Below, piece after piece: positions 1-9,000 of a stretch of 45,295 nt of DNA (the stretch's first letter is position 1; every line of letters starts with the position of its first letter). The position numbers and the translations under genes were made by a program. Under the pieces are notes generated by a model. It did no database searches. It worked only from the letters and a program-made list of their open reading frames with translations, and was not told where the DNA came from. This DNA comes from Paludibacteraceae bacterium (GTDB taxonomy: Bacteria; Bacteroidota; Bacteroidia; Bacteroidales; Paludibacteraceae): assembly GCA_016285885.1 (NCBI GenBank), contig JAEERP010000018.1, positions 1 through 45,295 of the forward strand. Direction: 5' to 3'.

Positions 1-200
1 ATGTGCTCGTACTCACGACGGGCGAGTTAAAGAACCTGACGATGACCCTGACCAATGCGGAGGGGCAACAATTGTTGTCCGCGCCGGTGAGGGAGAGCGA
101 GACCCGCATCGACTTCTCCCGCTATGCTTCAGGGCTTTATCACCTCACGCTGACACATGGCGAGACAATCGTCAAGTCATTCAGCATCGTCAAAAAATAA
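1..200 (+). CDS. C-terminal end of a type IX secretion (T9SS) cargo protein, 5' truncated
   Basis: Only the last ~65 residues are in the window; the gene starts to the left. The piece reads as a T9SS type A sorting domain (Por secretion tail family): short beta strands, the pattern SGLYHLTLTHG and a basic end in IVKK. In this family the tail directs a protein across the outer membrane through the T9SS and is usually cleaved off at the surface. The GTG at position 3 is an internal codon rather than a start, because the domain is already under way there. The cargo's own function cannot be told. Seen: the motif. Known: the family's role. Inferred: that this protein is secreted or cell-surface attached. 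Confidence 0.8.
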   Translation, partial: VLVLTTGELKNLTMTLTNAEGQQLLSAPVRESETRIDFSRYASGLYHLTLTHGETIVKSFSIVKK

Positions 201-270
201 TGGTCGCAAGCGCAGAAAGGCTTGGACCGCAGGCATACTTTGAAAAACAATAATTATTAATTTATTACAC

Positions 271-2655
271 ATGAAAAAAATTTTCACGATTGTCGCAATG
301 ACATTCTTGTGGTTTATGTCGTTGTCGGCACAGGTACCACAAAAGCTCACTTACCAGTCGGTCATACGCGATGCCGCAGGTAACGTAATCAACAACCAGG
401 ACTTGGAGGTTCAAATCACCATCCTGCAAGGTTCCATCGAGGGCCCTGTGGTATACTCGGAGAATCACTCCACCGCCACCACCGTCAATGGAGTCATCAC
501 GCTCGAGGTCGGAGGCGGAAAGACTTCGTACGACTTCACCTCCATCGATTGGAGCAACGGACCGTTCTACATCCGCTCCACGGCCGAATTGAACGGCAAG
601 AGCATCTCCGTCACTTCACAACTGCTGAGCGTCCCTTACTCCCTGTATGCGCACAGGGCATTCTTGGCAGACAAGGTGAACGAGCAATTCCTGGAGGATA
701 TCATCGCCGCCAAGATTCAGAGCGCCTTGGAGGAGCAGAATGTGGCGTGGGAAGACAAGATCCAGAAAGCCCTGAATGAAAGGGATGCGATCTGGGAGAG
801 CAAGCTCGATGCGCTTGAGGCGGTTTTGGACTCCATCACCGCACAGCAGGCTACGCCGGTCGACACGATTCCTAGCGATACCATCCCAAGCGACACAACC
901 GTCGCACCGGTTGATACTATTCCAGTTGATACTGTGAGCGTGGACACTGCGATCAAATCGGCCGCTGTCCATGGTGTATTGCCTGGCAAGTTCTCCATGG
1001 GGGAGGACTATCAAGTGCACTTCTCCAAGGGAATGTTGCAGTACCTCGCCTACAAGGATGTTTGGAGATTCGCCAAGACACAATATGATGTTGTCAACAA
1101 AAGCTATATGGACTATTGGATGTACCCTGCCAAAGGTTGGGCCGATAAATTCGAGAGCAGTGCGGGTAGTGTAGATCAACCAGAATGCATGTATGATTAT
1201 TATGACTATATTGACTATGGTGGTATTAGCATTTCGAAATCACCGCAAGCAAATAAACGTCAGATTCACAATGGCGGGAACAAAGCGAACCTATGGTGGG
1301 AACCATCCGCCCAAGAGTGGAGATATCTATTCACCGGCAGAAATAACGCAGACAGCCTTTATTCAAAAGGAGTAGTGAACGACGTAAAGGGTTATATCAT
1401 ATTGCCAGACAATTGGGCAACCCCAGCTGACATGAAATTCTCACCAAAAGCAGAAGATTACACTGTTAATGTTTACGACAAAAAGAGTTGGGAGAAGATG
1501 GAAGCGGCAGGTGCAGTCTTCATGTCTTGTGGTGGCTATTGGTCTTGGGGTGGAATGGATTTCACCTATCTCCTATTGAGTGAAGATCACCAATACCCAA
1601 TATGGGGAGATGAGAACTGGAGCGAGAACGACTTCATCATAGAGATGGGATCATGCAGGTACGACAATTCATTCCGTCTCGTGACATCAGACAGTACGGC
1701 AGCCGTAATCATGAATGGAGAGGCGATCGAGAATGAAGATCTTGACGGAGAGGATAATGTAACACCGAACGACTACCTTTCTGTCACTCAACCTGATTTG
1801 TCGAATGTTGACATGAGCGCAGGTCTACTTAGAGGAAAGTTCTCGGTTTCGAAAACCAAACAAGTGAACTTCTCCCAAGGAAATCTCCAATACAACATAA
1901 ACACAAAGGTCTGGAAATTCGCAGATAACCAGTATGACCATATCACACCAATGGGTTGGAAACTAAGTGCTTTATCGTTGCATAACGGATGGATGGATGC
2001 ATTCTGTTGGGGATCGTCTGGTTATGCATATGAGCCATCGCAGACTTTTAGAATTGGACATTTCTTTGATCAAGTAAAAGAAATGGCAGGAACAAAATAT
2101 GATTGGGGTGTATATAACGCAATCTCCAATGGTGGCAACACGCCAAATATCTGGCGTACCCTCACTTCTGAAGAGTGGCAATATCTCATAAAAAGGTATA
2201 AGGATGGTCACTCACTCGCCTTTCCTGGAAAAGTAAACGAAAATGAAGGATTTATCCTCCTTCCAGACGATTGGGATTTCGACAATGGCATCACTATCTC
2301 TGAGTATCTTGATGATGCGACTGTAAATTATAGCATCAACATCATATCAAAGGAATTATGGACCCGCATGGAATCATTGGGAGCAGTCTTTTTGCCTAGT
2401 GCAGGATTAGTTGATCACTATCGTTTCTTTGACGAACTAGATCTTGGTCATACCTTTTGGGCCGATGGCTTTTACTGGTCCTCTACCGTAAATGAAGAAA
2501 ATGACCAATATATTTGGGGAATGAAGATTGAAGCACACTCTGTGGAAGAATACGAGGATATGAACAAATACATATACGACATTTCTCCTAAATTAGATAA
2601 TGTTCGTCGCAAAGCGGGTTGTTCCGTCCGCCTAGTACGTGACGTGACCAAGTAA
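271..2655 (+). CDS. Secreted protein of unknown function with a duplicated C-terminal domain
   Basis: A 794-residue protein. A signal peptide covers residues 1-20 (cut after SLSA). Residues 22-130 form a domain ending in LLSVPYSLYAHRA, a motif common at the N-terminus of Bacteroidota exported proteins. Then come a charged helical segment (~135-190) and a linker of repeated VDT/SDT-proline units (~197-226). Two divergent copies of a ~260-residue domain follow, at ~236-500 and ~514-794. Matching blocks include GKFSxxxxxQVxFSxGxLQY, NGGNxxNxW...EWxYL, a GYIILPDNW-like block and WxxMExxGAVF. The W...EW and block order recall the Fibrobacter-paralogous or formylglycine-enzyme-like fold, but that is only a resemblance. 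There is no lipobox, no membrane segment and no T9SS tail at the end. It starts 70 bases after the T9SS cargo gene and is followed by a strong hairpin. Function unknown. Confidence 0.85.
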   Translation: MKKIFTIVAMTFLWFMSLSAQVPQKLTYQSVIRDAAGNVINNQDLEVQITILQGSIEGPVVYSENHSTATTVNGVITLEVGGGKTSYDFTSIDWSNGPFYIRSTAELNGKSISVTSQLLSVPYSLYAHRAFLADKVNEQFLEDIIAAKIQSALEEQNVAWEDKIQKALNERDAIWESKLDALEAVLDSITAQQATPVDTIPSDTIPSDTTVAPVDTIPVDTVSVDTAIKSAAVHGVLPGKFSMGEDYQVHFSKGMLQYLAYKDVWRFAKTQYDVVNKSYMDYWMYPAKGWADKFESSAGSVDQPECMYDYYDYIDYGGISISKSPQANKRQIHNGGNKANLWWEPSAQEWRYLFTGRNNADSLYSKGVVNDVKGYIILPDNWATPADMKFSPKAEDYTVNVYDKKSWEKMEAAGAVFMSCGGYWSWGGMDFTYLLLSEDHQYPIWGDENWSENDFIIEMGSCRYDNSFRLVTSDSTAAVIMNGEAIENEDLDGEDNVTPNDYLSVTQPDLSNVDMSAGLLRGKFSVSKTKQVNFSQGNLQYNINTKVWKFADNQYDHITPMGWKLSALSLHNGWMDAFCWGSSGYAYEPSQTFRIGHFFDQVKEMAGTKYDWGVYNAISNGGNTPNIWRTLTSEEWQYLIKRYKDGHSLAFPGKVNENEGFILLPDDWDFDNGITISEYLDDATVNYSINIISKELWTRMESLGAVFLPSAGLVDHYRFFDELDLGHTFWADGFYWSSTVNEENDQYIWGMKIEAHSVEEYEDMNKYIYDISPKLDNVRRKAGCSVRLVRDVTK

Positions 2656-2711
2656 GCATTAGATATCCCCGATTGGATCCGTTGAAAAAGCAACAGATTC
2701 CTATCTATGAC

Positions 2712-2750
2712 AAGCCCCCCTGATCAGATTTGGCATCTGCAGGGGGGCTT
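2712..2750 (+). terminator. Rho-independent-like terminator after the duplicated-domain protein
   Basis: An 11-bp perfect stem pairs 2712-2722 (AAGCCCCCCTG) with 2740-2750 (CAGGGGGGCTT). Inside it a second 5-bp helix pairs CAGAT with ATCTG. It lies 57 bases after the stop codon at 2655. The run of Ts after the stem is poor (CCTATTT), so it is a strong hairpin with a weak U-tract. Confidence 0.7.
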
Positions 2751-2815
2751 CCTATTTACTGCGCCCCCAACGCAAAAAAGGGAGCGGAGCAGGGAAAGAA
2801 TGTCACAAGAATCCA

Positions 2816-2823
2816 TATATTTG
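2816..2823 (+). promoter_or_regulatory. Candidate Bacteroides-type promoter (-7 box) for the LRR protein
   Basis: TATATTTG is an exact match to the Bacteroides -7 consensus TAnnTTTG. It lies just past the terminator at 2712-2750 and about 94 bases before the LRR start codon. No clear TTTG sits at the usual -33 distance. The position after a terminator supports it, but an eight-base AT-rich motif can arise by chance. Confidence 0.4.
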
Positions 2824-2916
2824 CAGAAAGTGTTGGTATCTGATATTATCCGAAAAATAATCCGTACCCATATCACCAAGAAACTAAAAACATACCTCCC
2901 CTAAAATCCATGCAGC

Positions 2917-5268
2917 ATGAGGAATTATTCCGTAAGCAATAGCACACTGACTTATCACGACGATGTCGAGACCATAAGGTGGGCTGACACTCCTAGGGAC
3001 ATGGACAAAATCAAACGCATTGTCTTCCCCAGCTCCGTGAAAAGGATCAGAAAAGAGGTTTTCAAGGAGATGGAAGCGCTGGAGGAAGTTGTCTTCTCAG
3101 AAGGGTTGGAGGACATCGGGGAGAGGGCTTTCGCAGGTTGTCCACGCTTGAAGGAGGTCATTTTCCCAAAAGGGCTTAAAGACATCGAGGGAAACGCTTT
3201 TTCAGGATGTACCGCCTTGGAGCGCATCGCCATCCACCCGGGGACACAGGAAATCGACATCTGGGACGAAGCCTTCGCCAACTGCATCAACCTAAGGAAA
3301 GTAGAGTTGGACGACACGTTGGACTATACTAGCTTCAGGCTCAATGTGTTCGAGAACACCGCCTTCCTGACCGAACTACGCAAGAAAGACCCTTTGGTGG
3401 TCATCAACAACGAGATTATCGACGGAAAGAAATGCCAAGGCGACCTAGTCATACCAGATTACGTGAAAGGGGTGAACTGCGGAGCTTTCGCTGATAACAC
3501 CAAGCTCACCAGCGTCGTCTGCCCCGACACGGTGGAATTCGTTTCCTACTCAGCTTTCGAAGGGTGCACTTCTCTCAGGAAGGTTGTGCTGCCAGCCAAC
3601 ATGAAGAACCTGTCCGAAGCCACTTTCAGGAACTGCACTTCGTTGGAGGAGGTTGTGCTTCCGAAGAGCGAGGACCTGCACATATATGGTTACGCATTCC
3701 GCAACACCCCGTACCAGAAGGCACGGCAGAAGGAAGGCACTCCATTCATCCTCAACGGGTGGGTGGTCGACGGATCATCCTGCAAGGGGGAGGTGCACCT
3801 CTCAGGCATAAAAGGCATATCGTCCTCCGCTTTTCACCTCAATCATGAGATCACCAAGGTGGTAGTCGGCGAAGGATGCAAGGTGATAAATAGGGAAGCC
3901 TTCAAGGATTGCCTCGCTCTCAGGGAAGTCACGCTTCCCGATTCACTGAGAGAGCTTGGTGTCTCAGTCTTCAGGAACTGCCACCAACTGACTAAGATAA
4001 ACATCCCCGAAGGCATAGAAACCATTCCTCAGGACGCATTCGACAGCTGCACATCGTTGACAGCGCTCACACTGCCTCGTTCCTTGAAGGAAATAGAGAG
4101 CGGAGCGTTCGACAATTGCGTGAAGCTCAAGAAACTAGAGATTAACCCGAAGGTAAAGGTTGCCCCTCGATACTTCGAGAAGGACGACTCCCCCTTCATA
4201 GGGCGCATCGTCACGGCGAAGACCACAAAAGCCCGCCACGAGAGCTACCATGACGGGCAGGAGGAATGCCTCATCGTGATGGAAGAGAAATACTGTGATA
4301 GGGAAGACATTGTGGTGGCGGTCATTCCAGAGGGGGTGAAAGTCATCGGAAACAGGGCGTTCAACTCTTGCGACAACCTGGAGAAAGTGGTGTTGCCCGA
4401 GAGCCTCGAAGTGATTGACAGAAACGCCTTCAGCAATTGCAAAAAGTTGGAAGAGATCCGCCTTCCCGAGCATTTGAAGGAGATTGGGGCTAATGCGTTT
4501 GACAGTTGCGAAAAGCTAAAGCGCATTGCCTTCCCGAAAGGGTTAAAACGCATCGGTGGAAACACATTAGTTGCATGCACGCATCTGAAGGAAGTGGTGC
4601 TTCCTGAGAGCCTGGAGGAGATTGGAGGAGGGTGCTTCAGCGGTTGTGAAAGGCTGGAAACCCTCAGTTGGCCCGCCAACACAAAAACCATTGAAGAGCA
4701 CATGTTCTCAAGCTGCACATCATTGGAGCACGTGGAGATTCCCGAGGGGGTAACCACCATGGAGGGAAACATTTTTCAAGAGTGTACAAGATTGGAAACC
4801 ATTCAGATACCATCCACAATGAAGGAGCTCGCAGAGTATGCGTTCCGTGAATCGTGTCTGGAGGAGGTGGTATTGTCGGAAGGGGTGGAGACCATCCACA
4901 GCTATGCCTTTGAGGACTGCAAATCGTTACGTTCCATCAACTATCCATCTTCCCTGAAAAGGATCGAGGCATGGGCATTCATGGGATGCGAACAGCTGCA
5001 ACGCCCGAAGGATCTGAAGAATGTGTCAGTGGACAGGGATGCCTTCAAGCGTAGTTTCCAGACCGCCCTCCACGACATAAACAGAGATTACCATATCATC
5101 CCTCTCGTAATAGCGATGGCCATTGTCTCCTGCATATTGTTCCTTCTCTTCAACTTCTCTTGGTGGGTGACATTATTGCTGGCGGTGGCGGTTGTCCTAG
5201 GCTGTGTACTGTTGATGTTCGTTTTTATATTTCTGTTTTATCTTCTATTTTACAGATATTCGCCTTGA
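2917..5268 (+). CDS. BspA-type leucine-rich repeat (LRR_5) protein with a C-terminal membrane hairpin
   Basis: A 783-residue protein. From about residue 30 to 715 it is made of ~23-residue LRR_5/TpLRR repeats, with recurring units such as LEEVVLPxSLExIxxxAFxxC. The pattern is interrupted twice by a longer block of the type N-T-[AP]...F.[LI]N..[IV][IV]DG..C.G. This family commonly mediates binding to host or other surface proteins. There is no N-terminal signal peptide: the chain starts MRNYSVSNS. Instead two strongly hydrophobic segments lie at ~728-746 and ~750-779, with only a short tail after them. The protein is therefore predicted to be membrane-anchored by its C-terminus, possibly with the repeats in the cytoplasm, which is unusual for BspA-like proteins. 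The start at 2917 is used because the ATG at 2910 is in another frame and meets a stop at once. Confidence 0.9.
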   Translation: MRNYSVSNSTLTYHDDVETIRWADTPRDMDKIKRIVFPSSVKRIRKEVFKEMEALEEVVFSEGLEDIGERAFAGCPRLKEVIFPKGLKDIEGNAFSGCTALERIAIHPGTQEIDIWDEAFANCINLRKVELDDTLDYTSFRLNVFENTAFLTELRKKDPLVVINNEIIDGKKCQGDLVIPDYVKGVNCGAFADNTKLTSVVCPDTVEFVSYSAFEGCTSLRKVVLPANMKNLSEATFRNCTSLEEVVLPKSEDLHIYGYAFRNTPYQKARQKEGTPFILNGWVVDGSSCKGEVHLSGIKGISSSAFHLNHEITKVVVGEGCKVINREAFKDCLALREVTLPDSLRELGVSVFRNCHQLTKINIPEGIETIPQDAFDSCTSLTALTLPRSLKEIESGAFDNCVKLKKLEINPKVKVAPRYFEKDDSPFIGRIVTAKTTKARHESYHDGQEECLIVMEEKYCDREDIVVAVIPEGVKVIGNRAFNSCDNLEKVVLPESLEVIDRNAFSNCKKLEEIRLPEHLKEIGANAFDSCEKLKRIAFPKGLKRIGGNTLVACTHLKEVVLPESLEEIGGGCFSGCERLETLSWPANTKTIEEHMFSSCTSLEHVEIPEGVTTMEGNIFQECTRLETIQIPSTMKELAEYAFRESCLEEVVLSEGVETIHSYAFEDCKSLRSINYPSSLKRIEAWAFMGCEQLQRPKDLKNVSVDRDAFKRSFQTALHDINRDYHIIPLVIAMAIVSCILFLLFNFSWWVTLLLAVAVVLGCVLLMFVFIFLFYLLFYRYSP

Positions 5269-5340
5269 CACGATCATTTCAGCCTAAGAAGGAGCTTATT
5301 GATTGTTCTATTTAATTAATACACAATAGATTGCAAAGAA

Positions 5341-5889
5341 ATGGAGGGAATAGTAGGAGTTTTTTTTCTTATTTTCGTTTTTTTTCTATCGGTTTTGGGG
5401 TTTATCGCCCACGAGGTGGAGGAGATTCTCACCCAACGTGATTGGGTGCTGAAAAACGCGGCGACCCTAAAGCAGCGGTTCCCTAAGCTGGCAAAGGTGT
5501 TTGACCATCTGCTCACGTTGGACACCAAAGCGTTCGCTTTTGCCGTGATAGAGGAGGCTATTGTGATCGTGCTGGCAATCAACCTATCCATACGCATGGA
5601 TTGGTTCCTCTTCCTCTTCGGTATTTTCTTCGCATACACCTTGCATCTGTTGGTCCATATCATCCAAGGAATAATCTTCCGTGGATATGTCCCCGGGTTA
5701 GTAACCACATGCATATTCTTCCCATTTTACGCATACATCATATACCTATACATCAGTGTGCCAGATTTCGTCGGTGATACTGACCCCCTCTCGCTTCTCT
5801 TAGCAGGATTGGCGGGCGCCTGCTTCCTGCTGGTGAATCTTCTGTTCTCCCATTGGCTCGGGAAAAAGATCAGCTCGCTTTTTAAATAA
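5341..5889 (+). CDS. HXXEE domain integral membrane protein
   Basis: A 182-residue, very hydrophobic protein with about four to five membrane segments (~5-23, 65-82, 87-110, 118-140, 150-170). The family-defining motif is H24-E-V-E27-E28 (HEVEE). A second conserved-looking block contains H102 and H106 followed by YVPGLVT (116-122), matching the Y-x-P-G-x-x-T feature of HXXEE proteins. The clustered His and Glu residues at the membrane suggest a metal-dependent membrane enzyme, but the family has no proven activity that I know of. It starts 72 bases after the LRR gene with no hairpin or good -7 box between them, so the two are probably cotranscribed. Confidence 0.8.
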   Translation: MEGIVGVFFLIFVFFLSVLGFIAHEVEEILTQRDWVLKNAATLKQRFPKLAKVFDHLLTLDTKAFAFAVIEEAIVIVLAINLSIRMDWFLFLFGIFFAYTLHLLVHIIQGIIFRGYVPGLVTTCIFFPFYAYIIYLYISVPDFVGDTDPLSLLLAGLAGACFLLVNLLFSHWLGKKISSLFK

Positions 5890-5927
5890 AAAACCATCGT
5901 TTTCCCCCCGCTGGGCGCATACAAAAA

Positions 5928-5970
5928 CCCCACACATGGCTTAGGGCGTTGCCTTGGACGATGTGTGGGG
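5928..5970 (-). terminator. Terminator between convergent genes, best oriented for the alpha-2-macroglobulin-like gene
   Basis: A perfect 10-bp stem pairs CCCCACACAT (5928-5937) with ATGTGTGGGG (5961-5970). Read on the minus strand the hairpin is followed by TTTTTGT, a good U-tract for the minus-strand gene that ends at 6002. On the plus strand it is followed by ATATCTTT, so it may also stop transcription from the HXXEE gene. Confidence 0.8.
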
Positions 5971-6001
5971 ATATCTTTAGACTGTAGGGTGCGTGGAGAG
6001 C

Positions 6002-9000
6002 CTACTTCCCTTCTTCCACCCGTATCCGTACGCTTCCCGTGTTCGTCAGGAACTCAGGGGCATAGAGGCATTGTGCGGAGGTGATTCCGTTGCTGTAGTC
6101 GCCCGCATGGGTCACCCAGAGCGGGTACTCGAATACGTAGGTGCCCTTCGCCAGATGGTCGAAGAAGTAGTACATGGCGGCGTCCTTCGGCGACTGGTAG
6201 TAGCAGGTGCCTTCGCTGCAACGGTAGCCGGAGAGTTGTTGCGTCGGCTCCAGGCAGCTGGCCCGCTGGTCCTTCAGGGAGACATAGTCCATGTCGCGGT
6301 CGGTGCGCAACGTCAGGCGCACCACCAATCTATCGCCCACCGAGAGCTTCGTGCCCTCGTTGATCTGCTTCAGGACAGACTTGCCGTTCTCGCGCACCTC
6401 CAGCATCACCATCTTCTCCACGTGGAGGGCGGTCTTGTTTTTCCAGACCTTGTCGATATCCTCCTCGAACTGCCAGTAGAGCGCACCCCAAGAGATATTG
6501 CCACCCGCCTCGCTCTTCAGCTCCACATGACCCATGGAAGGCTTCACATCGTCGCCATTGATGTAGTGCGTGAAGTAGCCCGTGCCCGCCTCGGTCTTCT
6601 CAGGCTGGACGGTCTCGCCTCCCAGCTTGATGGTCACCTGATTGTCGTTGGAGAGCCAGTCGGAACCGCTCAGCAACAGCACGCTCAAGGCGTCCACGTT
6701 GGCGATCGTGTTGTCCCAGTTCTGCGTACGCTTCTGGTTGAGCAGCCACAGGCGCATCTCGTCCTGCTCCTGCACCTTAGGGTCCACCACCTCCAAGGCC
6801 TCCATCAGGCGCGTATGGGCGGAGATCGGGGCTTGGTGCCACAGATAGCCGCTCTCGTTCTTCAGCCAGAACATACCCATCTCGTCGGTCGTCGTGGAGA
6901 ACTCACGGATCGACTCCACGATGGTCTTCGCCAGCTCCTTGTCACCTCCCCGATAGAAGGCGATGGCGGCCAGCGCCCTGCCGTAGAGGGAGAAGTCCTT
7001 CCAACGTTTCTTTGCCAATTCGTAGTAGAACGTGAAGGCCTCCTTCGCCTTGGCGTCCACCTTCACCTCAGGGAAGAGGCTATGGACTTGGAAGTAGTAG
7101 AGCTCGTTCATGCCCACGTAGGCCACCTCCTTGTAATCCTTAGGATGGAACCTCTTCAGTTCCTCATACGCGTCACGCAACTCACCGTCCAAGAACTGCA
7201 GTGAGGAGCGGTACTGCGCCCTCTGCAAGAACGCGTCGTCCACGATGCCCGCCTTGCGCAGGCGACCGAAATTGTCGAGCACGAAGAGCGTGGTGTGCGT
7301 GCTTGGGTAGATATACGGTTCCACGCACTTGAACCAAGTGTATGCGCCGCTTTTCAGGCGGAACTCCATCAGTTTATCGAACCATAGGCTACACTTGCCA
7401 TGCAGGTCGTTCATATCGAAGAGCGTGGAGAGGCGTTGTTTCATCTCCGTCTCGTCCTTCGCCTCCATCACCCACGGCGACTCGTTCAGCAGGACATTCT
7501 TCACGTCCTGGTTCTTCTCCAGGTTGGAGAGGAGCGTCTGCTTGTCCATGCCCTGGGACTTCCACATGTTGATCACGTTGAAGATCTTAGGGTTCGACTT
7601 CGCGATGTGCTCGGACATCAAGGAAGCGAAGTGGGCGGCGGAATAGCTCACCGCATTCTCATGCTCCACCGACGCCACCGAAGGCAGCGCCTGCACGGCG
7701 TACCAGATAGGGTCCTTCGCGAACTCGAGCTTCAGGAAGCGGGAGGAGAGCGTGGTGGATTGGTTGTTCACTAAGTTGTCGAACGTGTAGTTCTTCGTCT
7801 GTCCGCCCCTCACGTAGAGTGGCAGGGACTGCGTCACGACCATGCGGTCGGAGAGGATAGGAAGCAAGGTCTGCTCCGCATCCGAGAAGTTGCCCGCCAC
7901 AGCGGAGGTGCGCACCAGCACGGCATCCCTGTCACGAGGCACGTCGAACGTCCAAGTGACCGCCGTGTTCTTGCCAGCCTCCACGGAGAACTGGGCATTC
8001 AGTTTTGCGACCACCTTCTCCGTCACAGGGTCCAGCAACTCCATGAGGGCGGTTCCCTTTATAGTGGACTCGGAGAGGTTGATAACCTTGGCGGAGAGCA
8101 CGCAACGGTCGCCCTTGCGCAGGAAGCGAGGCAGGTTAGGGGAAATCATGAAATCCTTCTGGGTCACCATCTGTTCAGACATCTGCCCGAAGAAGAGGTC
8201 CTTGGTATGCGCCAAGGCCTTGAAGTTCCAGCGGGTGAGGCTCTCCAGCATCTCGAAGGAGAACTGCACATTACCCTCCTTGTCCGTACGGAGCTGCGGA
8301 TAGAAGAAAGCGGTCTCGGCGAAGTTCTTGCGTACCTGCGGTGCAGGTGCATCATTGTTTCCAAGTGCAGGGGACTCAGATTCTGGTTCAGGTTCATGTT
8401 CCGGCGATCCCCCATCATCAGCCACCTCAACAAGCTCTTCCTCTTGCTCTATACCAGCATTATCTGCAGAATCATACATCGCATTCGAAGCCATCGCACT
8501 CTTCATCATCATAGGAGCCGCCATACCGTCCTCACATTTAGCGCCCGCACCAAATGAATCATAAATATACCTCCTGTATCCATCCGGCAGAGCTATGAAG
8601 CGGTCATATATCCAATCCGTCGGTTCAATAAAAGACATCCATGAATAGGAAAGAGAGGCATTGATCCAATGACACTTAGCCCAAGAAGGGAACTGGAAAA
8701 TTCTGCGGTAAACAGGGATGAAAGACCACTCATTTTCACAGAACTGGTCCAGCGAGGCGTCATACATCGCCGCCATCACCTCCGCCTGTCTCTCTTTCGG
8801 CAAGGTGAGCGTCCAAGTCTCCTTCGAGCCCGGCAGCATCTTATTCCTGAAGACGGAGAGTTTGATAGGAATCCACTTAGACTCCTGTTGTTTCCTAATG
8901 GAGAAACTCGATTCATGGCAAGTTCCTTCATTCACGAGGAAGAACCTAACATTCAGATTCTCACCGTTCTTCTCCTCCAGTTTAAAGGAAAAATCCTTTA

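Noticed and set aside
2707-2904. A small open frame (65 codons) between the duplicated-domain and LRR genes
   Set aside because: It runs through the terminator stem and the promoter candidate, and the translation shows no feature.
5993-7204. A 403-codon open frame opposite the alpha-2-macroglobulin-like gene
   Set aside because: Antisense to a conserved protein, low complexity in His, Leu and Val, and starts within the terminator flank.
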